From assembly GCF_047496725.1 (NCBI RefSeq), contig NC_132980.1, positions 5,559,572 to 5,623,571 on the forward strand: a DNA stretch of 64,000 nucleotides. The letters are read 5' to 3'. Under the pieces are notes generated by a model. It searched no databases, was not told the DNA's origin, and worked only from the letters and a program-made list of their open reading frames with translations. Origin of the DNA: Anoplolepis gracilipes. Lineage: Eukaryota; Arthropoda; Insecta; Hymenoptera; Formicidae. Of the stretch, positions 23,003 to 34,876 are shown piece after piece (position 1 is the stretch's first letter; each line of letters starts with the position of its first letter). The position numbers and the translations under genes were made by a program.

Positions 23003-26000
23003 ATGATCAACATTGAGTACTTCAATCTGAATAAGTTTCTACTACTCCTTATTGGCCTGTGGCCATATAAACAATCACATTTCACTCGATTCCAATTTAT
23101 CTTTCTGTCTAGTATTCTGACAACAAATGTTATATTTCAGGTAAATTTTAATAATCATAAATTACATTAGTATTATCATATTTGATGAATTATTGCACTC
23201 TTTGTCCATAACATTTAAATAACAAAATTTATGTTAGCATAAAATTGTTATGTCAGTTGTATTAAAATATGAGTGTACAAACACATACACATATACGTGT
23301 GTATTTATATATATATACATTTTTTTTTTTTTATGCAAACTTATAAATAATATTACTAATTTGCAGTGTACAACATTTATCTCACATAAATGTACTATAG
23401 AGCTCATTATTAAAGTCTTAGCTTCTACATTTTTCTTTACTATTTTTGTGATAAAGTACAACCTGTTCTATGTTAAGATCGAAAATGTAAGTTAATAGTT
23501 TATCAAGAGTTGAGAGTTTATACAATTGATAGTTTACTTATCACAATAATTTTTGGTAAATATTCACATAAGGTCAGCTCTTTCAAAAGTCAATGATTTT
23601 AACATATGTTGTCACTGTCCTGAGTAACGTTCAAAGGGTTTTAGTCGTCGCTCGTCGTTTGTTAGAAAGTTATAAATAAAAAATGTTTTATTTCGAAATG
23701 CCATAATTATTGTATTTGTTACTTTATCTTGATATATATTTTAAATATTTTCATAACACACACACACACACACACGCGAGGGGGCAAAGAAGGCTTTCGG
23801 CACCCCCTCCCGAAACCGCCTCGTCCATCATGCATCGCGTAAAAAGTTGCAACCCATGTGAACTTTGCTTTGTCTTGCAACGTACATGCGAAGCAAGGTG
23901 AACGGGGTGGGTGCGAGAGGGGGAGGGCCGAAGGCTCCCCTTACATCCCCCCCCCTCGTGTGTGTGTGTGCGTGTGTATGTTATCAAAATATTTCTTTAC
24001 TCATATTTATATTATCCCATGCGAATAAAAATAAAAATTATTAGTACTATTGCATATGTAGAAAAATTATAATATTTCAAAGTCGCATATCTCAGAAACT
24101 AAACGAGACCGCCAATTAAGTTTTATTAGGAAAAGTAGATCAGTACTTTCCTCTCTATAACATATATCAAGGTCAACATCATCGGCGAGATGTGACTTTT
24201 TCTAGATATTTACCTAAAATAATACTGTCCAAGACATTTTAACAAGATTAAACTTATTGTTCTTTAAAAGAGTTAATAATATTTACTGCAGTATGTAGTA
24301 AAATATTTATTACAATATTATATATGAAGTAGTGTCCAAAAATTACATAAATTTTATAAGATTTTTTCTGTTAATAACTTTTTCTGTTAATAACAAACAA
24401 CGAGCGACGACTAAAACCTTTTCAATGTTACTCGGGGTGATGACCTTCACAATATATGTCAAGGTCATTAAGTTCTGAAGAGGCTGATCTTATGTAAATA
24501 TTTACCTAATTTTTTTTATAAGTTTTTATGTTATATTTTCTGGCATTATTCTATGTATAAGAATAAAAATATAAAGTTGTTAAAAACAACAGATGAAGGT
24601 TTTATTGGACCAATTACTGCATGTATATAATGAGATAAAAGACAAAAATGAAATTGCTATTATGAACGAATGTGGATATAATTGTAAACGTTATACCGTT
24701 GTACTTACAGGTAAGTAAATCTTGTTAGATTTGCATGTACACATTCTTCTTAACATATAAGAGCTGTTAATCTTTCACTTTCGGAAAATGGATTTTGAAA
24801 AAATACAATAGTTTCTTTGTGTATATGCATAATAATTACTAACATACCTTTTTTAAATTTTAAATAAAATTGTAGAAGAGATAACAATAATTATAAAATA
24901 AAGATTGATCACAAATTGATTAAGTTAAAGAAAGAATGTTAAAGTTTTAATTATAATATACGGATATGAGTATGACATAATACGTAAATTAATTTAAGAA
25001 AATTTATATGACAAAAATTTAAATGATAATTCCATATTCTGACACTTTTCCAGTAATTGGCGTTTGCAGCATGTTTGCTATTATGATTGCGTCAACTTGG
25101 TCCAATATTTTATTGACAAATTCGTCGCCATCATATCATTTAATGATTGCAACGGAATATTTTATCGACCAAGAGAAATATTATTATTTCATTCTGTTTC
25201 ACTTCTTTATAACGATTTGCATCGGAAACGCTGTAATGTTAGGAATAGGAACAATACTCATTGTGTATTTTGCACACACTATTGGATTGTTTAAAATTGC
25301 CAGGTGTGAACACAAATATCATAAATATCATAAATATTCATATAATTTATCATTTTCAAACAAATGTTTAAATAAAACAATTTAAATCTAACTAAAGAAA
25401 TGCATTCAGTTAATAAATTTTTGCGTATAGTTACAACACAAACATTATTTATAGCTACCGTATTGAACGCTCAATGGACATTGATATGTTACGAAATATT
25501 AATAAAGAAAACACTTTGATATACAAGGGTTTAATTTGCGCTGTGAACATTCACCTACAAGCTATGAAGTTCGTATATACCCGATATGCGTGAGCTATAC
25601 ATATGATAACAAACTTATTATTTTTAAAGCTTATCCAGCAATTTGCTATCCAACTTTGAGACAATGATGGTCTGTTTATTAGTGTTTACAGTTGGCTCGG
25701 TCAGCTTTAATCTGTTTCGAGTAAGTTTTCTGCTTTTTTCTCAAATTTATTCTTTAAAGTAAGCGCTCTATATTTGTTTTGCAAAACAGAGGTTTGGCGT
25801 TATAACGGGTGATCATTTAAATTAGATGATTATTAAAAGTAGACAATAATATACATTTCCCTTCTCCGATTTATTCAGCGGTCATTTAATTGATTAGGAT
25901 CCGATATCCAATATATTTTATTTGATATTTTTTTGTACAATACAAATTAATTCACAAATGTCAGAATAAATGCGTTAATGGAAGAAAAAATATTTTTCCC

Positions 26001-28131
26001 CAAGTTTAGAAATAGATATAAACGCTATACTAAATAAAACTATGTACATTCCGCAGTAAATATTGATCTAAAAAATGTATCAAACAAAACTTTGAAGTAT
26101 ATTTTTGATACTTTTCACCTCCCCCCTGTCAATTACGCTATAATCCCTAAACCCTAAATATTTTGCTGGATATTTAAGATTTTCTTAAATTTTTAAATAA
26201 AAAAATCATAAATAAAAATAGATAAATATAAAAAAATTAATTACTTAAAGTATTTAATTTAAAAGATTTATTTATATATTTTTTCTTTGTTTATCTTTTA
26301 AAGTTTTTATAAACTATTACATTTTTTGTGCTGATTTCGATGGATAATATTTTAAAAACATTTCAACATAGTTCTTGAGCGCATGCAAAGTTTTGCTCCT
26401 TTTTTATATTTACTTAAACTGTTAAAAATTATTTCTTTTCATACGTATAGCAATAAAAGTAACAAGTTTCTTCTACAAAATGGCGTTTTATTTATTTTTT
26501 TCAACCGATTTATTGCGAAGTAATAATCCATTTACTTTCCACAATACAATTCCAATAGCCACCCATTATTTGCAGATGGCTTCATTATTAGATGACAAGA
26601 ATCTTTATTAAATGGTTAGATTTGTTCACTTAACTGTAATTATTTTAATTAATATATAATTTTATAATAATTTTCAAATAATCCTCGTACTTCTACAAGT
26701 TATGAAGGAATGTACTGTTTCCCATATTTATGAATAATTGACTCTAGATAAACAATATCCAGTATAAAATTAATCTTAATTAATTTTGAAGATTAGAAAT
26801 ATAGAAGAAATGCTTGTATTTATTGTAAGATCACATGATATATCGCGCAAAAAATTAATTACATAATTCAACAAAAAAGAAACTCAAGAAAAAAAGAATA
26901 TTCATTTTTCGTACTTTTTTTATAATAAATATAATTTCAACTACTAAATTGTTTTATTACAAAAATCAGAAATCATCTTTTTATCAGAGAAAGTTATAAT
27001 TAAAGTAACAAAAAGAGTTATTTTAATGTATTTTATTGTGTCACAATATATAGTGTAACGCTAAAAGTTACAGACAGATTTCGTGGTCTAAACAGGAATT
27101 TAATTGTGGATAAAAATTTCCTACAAATATGGCAAAAAATATTTCCTTTAGTTCAAGTGTTCAAAAATCTCTAAAGTTATTTTAATACACTTTTAAATCT
27201 AAATTCAAAGTTTTTTCATAATTTTATACTTTATCATGAATATCAGATGAGATGAAATCGACAAATTTATTTTTAAAAGTTAAAAATCCTAAATACAAAA
27301 TACACTTAAAAAAATTTACATTATTAATTAAATATAAAATTATAATAAATATTTAATTACAACATAATATCACACAATACGTCACCTAAAATAATTTTAA
27401 GATAGTAAAATATATAAAAATAATAATAGATAAAACTAAAAATAAAAATATAAAAAATATTTTTTTAACTTTACCATAAATTTTTCAAAATTATGATGTA
27501 ATATACAAGTTATTAAATTATCATAAAGTCTTATTATATCTTAGATTTTTCAGATTATATCGTCTGAAGAGAATATTGGAGACTTGATATGCCCTTTATT
27601 ATTTGCAACTTTCACCATCTTATATATGTTCATAGCCAACTATATAGGTCAAAGTATAATGAATCATAATCATGGCATATTTACTACCGCGTAAGGAATG
27701 TATTTGCCAAACAGCATGCACAAAGACTGATTAAATAAACTGTAACATTAAATAAAGATTAATATTTGCACAACAAGCAGAATAATGGAATTTACTAATA
27801 AAGAACTACATCGCGATGCATTTCAGAGGTTTGTGTCTAGATTTATTATTCACAATACGTTTTCTAGGTATAACGTTCGGTGGTACGTAGCTCCATTGTA
27901 CATACAGAGAATGATATTGTTCCTATTACAAAGAAGTTCGGTGGACTATGTTCTCAAAATAGGTGGACTATTTGTTGCATCTATAGAGTGGTTTGCTTCG
28001 GTATGAGAAAAAAGATGTAGTCAAATATATTTACATAAAAAAATATATAAAATATAAAAATTAGATATCTTTTATTTTAGCTGATAAAAACTTCAGTATC
28101 TTATTTTACAGTCATATATTCTACACAGTGA
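23003..28131 (+). CDS. Locus E: intact nine-exon odorant receptor, paralogue of C
   Basis: Exons: 23003-23140, 23367-23486, 24593-24710, 25054-25303, 25455-25568, 25630-25720, 27554-27690, 27868-28000, 28081-28131. All are open and in phase, giving about 383 aa. Exon lengths equal those of C exon by exon, and exon 2 is identical in sequence to that of C. Differences are spread through exon 1 (two replacements near its end), exon 4 (for example GNAVMLGIG where C has GSIVMLGTG) and exons 5-8. The exon 1 donor is GTAAAT, weaker than the GTAAGT of C. AATAAA lies at 28155. An alternative in-phase exon 5 end lies at 25589. It duplicated with its pseudogene neighbour (E+F against C+D) and kept the intron 2 foldback element. 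Role as for C; ligand unknown. Confidence 0.93.
23555..24506. mobile_element. Foldback element in intron 2 of E (duplicate of that in C)
   Basis: Same element at the same intron position as in C, so it was inserted before the C+D / E+F duplication. The right inner arm contains a short repeated ttctgttaataa. The GC-rich centre lies at 23755-23985 between CA and GT repeats. Confidence 0.78.
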
Positions 28132-28504
28132 CGAGATTATTATAATTTAAATTAAATAAAATCGCAATGAAAGAAAAAATAAATATGGAAAGCATAATAA
28201 AGAGTAAAAATATTATTTCCATATTCTTAATATCCTACAAAAATAATAAAATTTATTTTTTTAAGACATAGTATAGATTATAGTTAGTGGTTTTTTTTTT
28301 TTTGTTGCAAAAGAGAATAAAGGAACATAATTATTAAATTAAAAATATTATTGCCTATTATATCTTTACAATCCATTGAAAATAAAATTAAATAATGCGT
28401 ATGCGTGCGTGCTTGCGCGTGTGCACCTCAAGTATAATAAAGTATAATGAATATTTAATTATTTTACATTGCCTTTTTAATATCAATATCATCACAATAC
28501 ATAA

Positions 28505-28507
<3 letters not shown>

Positions 28508-28548
<41 letters not shown>

Positions 28549-28620
28549 CCTTTTCCTCTCCCACCCCCACTCATTCCTTTTTTCTTTCTCTCTCTCTCTC
28601 TCTCTCTCCCTCCCTCCCTT
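28508..28620. repeat. CT microsatellite after E
   Basis: Two CT runs separated by a C-rich ccacccccactcattcc piece. Confidence 0.88.
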
Positions 28621-29683
28621 ACTACTTCACTCTTTCTTTTCTTTTTTTCTCTCTGTCTTTCTGTAACATGTTACACTTTTAAATAAATATTTATTGTTAA
28701 CATCGGTAATCATTTGATTTCTAAACTTTCAAGAATATATAATATATATGTGCATTAACTTAAAAGAAGAATGTATAATTTTTAATATAAGGAGTATATT
28801 AGTATAATTGCAGTGCAGAAATCGTCGGTGCGCTAATCGTGTAATTTTTTTTTAATTTGGAAGCGCATTGTCACATTTGATTCGTTTTTCACTGAATAGT
28901 TCAGACACCAATATATTTCAAGTCAAGACTAAACATGAGTGTGTGTATTCATTCGAATGAAAAGAAGGAAAAAGTGTCTACTTAAGAATATAAAGCAGAG
29001 TTGTTTTTACAAAAAAGAGAGTGGATAGGACATTCACGCACGCACTTTTAAGGTATCGATTGTTTAAGTCGAGACACCTCATTTTATGAAATTACACGTG
29101 TTTGATCTCACGCTATCACTTTGCGTACCCTTTTATTTTTTCATTACACATATTATATTAATTTGCTATTAAAAAATGCTAGAAAAGGAAATAATGACAA
29201 AGATTAAAGAAAAAAAAATTGACATTTCTCAGGAAAGCAAAAAATGGATAAAAATTTCCTGGAAGAATATAGAGTGTAAAAGGTAGCAATATTTTCTTTT
29301 TCATGCTCTTTGTAGATTAGAACATGACGGATTATATTAGAGAAAAAAGACAACTCTTGAAAATAAAAAGAGATAAAAAAAGAAATTGGATTTAAGAAAA
29401 AAATACAGAAAAGTCAAGTAATGCTTTACTGTATAATATTATGTACATAAAATCGAACTCTCGATTTATATATAGATGTTTCTGCAACATGAATAACATC
29501 TAATATGTTTATTTATAAGTATGTGATATAAAGAATTAATTACAAGTTCAAAACACACATGCAAAATGACTTGCATATAAAATACTAAAATAATTAATTA
29601 AAAATATTAATTTGTGTTATTAATAGAAAATAGTAGCACATTAATCTGTATGTATATTACTCTATACGTTTTGTGTTTGTGTA

Positions 29684-29690
<7 letters not shown>

Positions 29691-29716
<26 letters not shown>
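29691..29716. repeat. GT microsatellite in the E-F spacer
   Basis: Pure GT run, at the place where the C-D spacer has AT repeats. Confidence 0.88.
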
Positions 29717-29721
<5 letters not shown>

Positions 29722-30659
29722 TATAAACTGTCTTTATATTAAATAAATTGTTCAACTTTAAACGTAGTCATTTATATTTAAGAAGACATATTCAGCTCTT
29801 CTAGCAATGCAATTTTCATCAACCAAAAGATCATCGAGAAGACAATAAAGGTAAAAACAAATAATAATACGTGTCACACATCTCGTATAAAATAATGTAA
29901 TTTTTATTGTCATTTTTATCATCAAAATTATTTTTTTTGTCGGCTTTTATAAGCTTGAAGCTGCATCGGTATTTTTTGCACTATCGAGATTATTGTTAAT
30001 CTATTCACATAAAAAATTCTTCAAAATCGTATTCCATCGGTGTAACAACCGACACAATATAGATAAATTATGCAACAATGTAGTGTATACATTAGACATT
30101 AGACAGATTAATATACATCTATTAATTATTTTCTAACGATAAAACTTAATGTACAATTAGTGTACCTTTGAAAAAACGAAAACTTATAGCGAATAAAGTT
30201 AAAGCTTTATATGCATTTTAAAAGTGTAGAATCAATTTAGGTTTGATGAATAAATATGTTTTTGTTAATGCTATAAAAATTCTGCAATGTTATCTGTCTC
30301 TAAAATAAAAAACATTATTTAATTTATTATTAGCACATATTTATTGATTTTGAAAATTTATATTTAAAAAAAGGCTCCAATTTTATTCGTGAGTTGTTTA
30401 ATTGTTTCTCTCATTATATCGATCGCATAATTAGAGACATTAATTCGAGAAACACTGTTGAGAAAGTACGAATATTCTGATCTCAATGTAGCGAGGAGTT
30501 ATGTTGCTTTACATTACACGAAATTTGATAATATTGTGTTACTATTTATTAAAAAAGAGAAGTAAATAATAGTTGATTAATTAATGGAAAAAAGAGGAGA
30601 TAAGCGTAACTCTCTTCAGCTACTTCACCAGTCATACATATTCTAGATCTCGCAAAAAA

Positions 30660-32378
30660 ATGATCATCACTGAGTTTTTTAATTTGAATAAGATTCTGCT
30701 GCTCATTATTGGCCTGTGGCTCTACAAACAATCAAATTTCACTCGATTCCAATTTATTTTTCCGTCTGGTATTCTGACAACAAATGTTATATTTCAGGTA
30801 AGTTTCAATAATAATAAAACATAACATAATCATATTAATGAATTACTGCAATTTTTTCCATAAAATTTAAATATTAAAATTTAGATTAGAATAAAATTGT
30901 TGTCAGCTATAACTTGAACGTAAATATATACACACATACGTGTATACATATAGGGCGTCCGATAATTCGTAAAAAATCTGTCGTGTACAGATAGAGCGGA
31001 TGAAACTGAGCAAAAAAATTCTGTATTGTTTGGCATTTGTGGGAATAATTATTGAGAAATTAATTAAAAAATATCGACCAATTAGCCAATATATTAGCGC
31101 TCTGCGAAAAAACAGCCCGCTGTTACGCGGTCGCTAGGAGTAGAGCGAGAAAAAACAGTCCACTCTTACACGGTTACTATACATGCGACTAGCAACCGCG
31201 TGACAGCAGGCTGGCTTTTTTCGCTGCGTTCTAATACGCACACGAATTGGTGGATATTTTTAAATTAATTTCTTAATAATTATTGCAAAAATCGCAACAT
31301 AATATAGAATTTTTTTGCTTAGTTTCATCCACTCCATCTGGACACGAGAGATTTTTTACGAATTATCAGATACCTTGTATATATATTTTTTTCTTTTTTT
31401 AATGTAAACTTATATAAGTAATATTACAGATTTGTAGTGTACAACATTTGTCTCACAAAAATGTACTGTAGATCTCCTCATCAAAGTCTTAGCTTCTACA
31501 TTTTTCTTTGCTATTCTTGTGATAAAGTACAATTTGTTCTTATCGTTAATATCGAAAATGTAAGTAAATAATTTACAAAGAGTTGAAAATTTACGCAATT
31601 GATAACTTTATTAATTGAGAGCTTACTTATCAGAATGAGTTTTTCGAATAAGTTTTTGTTATATTTTCTGGCATTATTTTATGTATAAGAACAAATATAT
31701 AAAGTTGTTAAAAACAACATATAAAGGATCCATTGGCTCAACTGCTGCATGTATGTAATGAGATAAAAGGCAAAAATGAAATTGTTATTATGAATATGTG
31801 AATATAATAATGAACATTATACCGCTCTACTTACAAGTAAGAATATCTTATTTGATTTGCATATACAGGGTGTTTCTGCAACATACAGATCAGTAAGTTG
31901 AGTTGTCTATCTGACGATCAGCAGAGGCATGCTTTACCAACCTCGCATAATCGAAAATTAATAAAATCAGAGGATCGATCATATAATTATTTCTTTGTAA
32001 AAAGTGAAAAAATTACATGATTGATACCTTAAATGCAAATCCGTGTAGATAACACAATTAAAATATAATAACACAGGTAAAATAAGAAATAAAATATAAT
32101 AAATTTAAACAAAAAACATTTTATCAAAAATCAGTCACAAATTAATTAAGTTAAAGGAAGAATATTAAAGTTTATATTATAACATACGCACATGAATATG
32201 ACACAGTATGTAAATTAATTTAAAAAAACTCATATGACAGAAAAAATTAAAATTTCTTTTTCTCACACTTTTCCAGTAATTACCGTTTGCAACATATCTT
32301 TTGGTTCTATTGTGATATTCTGGTCCGACATTTTCAAAGTTATATTACTGACAAATGCGTCGAAATCATATCACTTAC
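30660..32378 (+). pseudogene. Locus F: truncated odorant receptor pseudogene, paralogue of D
   Basis: Exon 1 (30660-30797) is fully open with a good GTAAGT donor, unlike D. Exon 2 (31438-31559) is 122 bases instead of 120 because of a two-base insertion near its end. Exon 3 (31721-31836) has lost its acceptor (ACAAC-AT in place of ACAAC-AG) and two bases, bringing TGA into frame at 31799-31801. Intron 3 is partly replaced by unrelated sequence starting with tacagggtgtttctgcaaca (31866). Exon 4 starts at 32277 and ends at about 32378 at the same gggaacctcgcgaaccc junction as D. Exons 5-9 are absent, and about 35 bases later the upstream block of the next OR begins. It decayed independently of D after the duplication. 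Confidence 0.9.
30952..31377. mobile_element. Foldback MITE-like element in intron 1 of F
   Basis: Same family and same position as the copy in D, with a slightly longer loop (the extra aacagtccactcttacacgg segment). Confidence 0.75.
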
Positions 32379-32489
32379 AAGGGAACCTCGCGAACCCAAA
32401 AATTCTGATTTTAATTTATTACACGAAATTAGATAATATTGTGCTACAATTTTCACTAAAGTAGAAAAGTAAATAATATTTAATCGATG

Positions 32490-33115
32490 GCTGCGTTCAG
32501 CAGAGAAAGCAAATCAGTGAGCGCTTAGTGATTCTTTATTGTGATTAGTTTCTGCATTTAGATCTAACGAAGATCTTTCTTGCTTTTTAATATATTTTAT
32601 TAAACAATTAATTATTTATTACAATTAACATATTTATTATAATTAAGTATTAAGCACATTAAAAAAAAACATTATTACACCATTTATTAGTAAAATATCA
32701 CATTTTTAACTTAATTATAATATTACAAAAAATTTTTTTTTTTAATTTTTTAACCGACGATATTTTTGTTTAATTTGCAGTGTAAATGTCAATAGTGAGA
32801 AAGACTACATATTTTGTAAATGAAATAAGTTTATATTTTTCTGCAAAATAAGAGGTATGTTGTTTTGCATTGCAATTGGGACAAAAAGATTATAAGTGAC
32901 TTACAACTGGGTCATCAATAAACCGTTATTAAAATTTAAATAATTATTTTACAAATAAAAACCTTTTTATTTTAATTAAATATGATAGCTAAAAGTTCAG
33001 AGAATTATTATATAAAATATATATTTGACTTATTATACTTCTTTTTCTAAACATAAAAAAAATTGTAGTCATCAATCTTAAATGACTTATAACTGAAACA
33101 GCTACCTTAACATCT
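32490..33115. other. Insert splitting the upstream block of G
   Basis: The usual pre-ATG block runs to taatatttaatcgatgg (near 32488) and resumes at ttctactttaccagtcatac (33121). The DNA between starts ctgcgttcagcagagaaagc and is then AT-rich, with no counterpart in the other units. No open frame or terminal repeats are clear. It displaces the purine-rich part of the putative promoter. Confidence 0.5.
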
Positions 33116-33458
33116 TCATCTTCTACTTTACCAGTCATACATATTCCAGATCTCGCAAAAAAAATGATCAACCTTGAGTACTTTAATCTGAATAAGATTC
33201 TGTTGTTTATTATTGGCTTCTGGCCCTATAAACAATCAAATTTCACTCGATTGCAATTTGTTTTCCTGTCTAGTATTCTGACAACATATGTTATATTTCA
33301 GGTAAGTTTTAATAAAAATAAATCACATTAATATTATCATATTTGATGAATTAAACACTGCAATTTTTTTCCATAAAATTTGAATATCAAAATTGAGGTT
33401 AGCATAAAATTGTTACGTCAGCTGTATTAAAATATGAGCGTGCATACACATACGCATA

Positions 33459-34153
33459 TACAGAGTGTCCATTTGAAATGTTTCCATTTATTTATTTTGT
33501 GACTGATTAATTTTTGCAAAAAATACCGAAAAACGTCAATTTTTTTCAGGAGGACGTATAAATACGATAAATGCGACGGTATTTATCATATTACTTCATC
33601 GTTTTCCCAAAAGTAGCTATCCCTTCAAAAATCTTCAATAGCAATAGAGGTCAAGTGGCATATCATTTTAAAGGCCATTCCAGCAGATAGCTTTATAAAA
33701 ATGGTTGCTTAAAGTTTAAGAATCGTTTTTATTATTGTTTAGCAAATAATGAAGAACACATTTTGAACATTTAAAATAACATGCAAAATAAATAAATTTA
33801 CTCTAAATTGTATCTAACATTGTTCTCTAAATTGCATTTAACATTTTCTTTCTTATACCTAATACTTTCTAATACGATTTCTCGAAAAAAATTCACTCAA
33901 ATTAAAAAAAAAGCAAATGCTATTGTAAAGAGAATCAAAAGATTTTTAAAATGATATGCCACTTGATCCTTATTGCCATTTAAGATTTTTAAAGGGATAG
34001 CTACTGCAAAAACGATAAGGTAATACCGTTCCAATTATCGTATTAATACGTTCTCCTCAAAAACAAAATTGACGTCTTTCTTCAGTATTTTTCACAAAAA
34101 TTAACCGGTCACAAAATAAACAGAATGAAAATTTTTCAAGTACACACTCTGTA
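33459..34153. mobile_element. Foldback element in intron 1 of G (tacagagtgtcc ends)
   Basis: Left end tacagagtgtccatttgaaa; the right end is the inverse of tacagagtgtgtacttgaaa. Long arms pair gcaaaaaataccgaaaaacg, gtagctatcccttcaaaaat and caagtggcatatcatttt with inverse copies near 33950-34110. It has no coding capacity. Its ends resemble those of the gtgtctgataattcg family, but the interior differs. Confidence 0.72.
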
Positions 34154-34163
34154 TATGTATATA

Positions 34164-34538
34164 TACAGGATCTCTAGTAATTGATGAAAAATCTGTTAAT
34201 GGCAGATTCTTGAGATCATTTGCAGTCGATTTTTCCTCAACGAAAATATCGAGAGACGTCATTATTTCTTGCAAGTTTCCAATTATTATCATTATATATC
34301 TTTGTGATTAAGCCTTAAATTAAAATTCTATTACAGTAAACGCTATCTTAAATTAACTAAAGAATGTAGATTCGGAAATTTTTTAACTTCAAAAAGTTTA
34401 GTTTGCGAAAAGTGCCTTTTCTTAATCGCTTAACTTGGAAATTATGGATGCCTCGACATTTTCGCTGAAGAAAAATTGTCACCAAATGATCTCAAGAATT
34501 TGCGATAGCAGGTTTTTTACCAATTACCAGACACCCTG

Positions 34539-34540
<2 letters not shown>
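34164..34540. mobile_element. Foldback element in intron 1 of G (tacaggatctc / tacagggtgtctgg ends)
   Basis: Left arm: tacaggatctctagtaattg, then gattcttgagatcatttg, then cgaaaatatcgag. The right arm gives the inverse of each at 34450-34540, ending cagacaccctgta. A third distinct family in the same intron, inserted directly beside the previous one. Confidence 0.68.
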
Positions 34541-34570
<30 letters not shown>

Positions 34571-34619
34571 CGAAAGATATATGTCATCGAAAAGATAATC
34601 TTTTAACGACTTTATTAAA

Positions 34620-34876
34620 GATTTTTTTACGAATTTTCAGACACCCTGTATATACATATATAGGTATATACAGGGTGTCTAACAATTCATAAAAAATCTC
34701 TCGTGTACAGGTAGAGCGGATAAAATTGAGCAAAAAAGCTCCTTATCATCTTGCGATTTTTGCAATAATTATTGAGAAATTAATTAAAAAATATTGCCCA
34801 ATTCGTGTATTTGCACGTGGCGAGAAAAGCCAGCTCGCTGTCATGCGGTTAGTGATCGCGTGACAACGGGCTGTCT
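34620..34876. mobile_element. Truncated foldback pieces before exon 2 of G
   Basis: 34620-34653 is a lone right end (acgaattttcagacaccctg). From 34672 a left end (agggtgtctaacaattcata) of the gtgtctgataattcg family runs to about 34876 and breaks off in the loop before its right arm. The sequence then returns to the normal T-rich run before exon 2. The mutated exon 2 acceptor lies just beyond. Confidence 0.6.

Larger units (their letters stand above)
28132..30659. other. E-F spacer
   Basis: A copy of the C-D spacer: poly(A) signal of E at 28155, a longer CT tract (28508-28620), the cacgtgtttgatctcacgct block, a GT tract (29691-29716) where the first copy has AT repeats, and the upstream block of F. 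No gene is seen. Confidence 0.6.

Noticed and set aside
28388..28570. Minus-strand open frame of RE repeats (also at 56890)
   Set aside because: It is the translation of a CT microsatellite.
30460..30530. A possible tRNA or other structured RNA in the repeated upstream DNA
   Set aside because: No cloverleaf or internal promoter boxes could be seen; the repetition comes from the OR promoter block.
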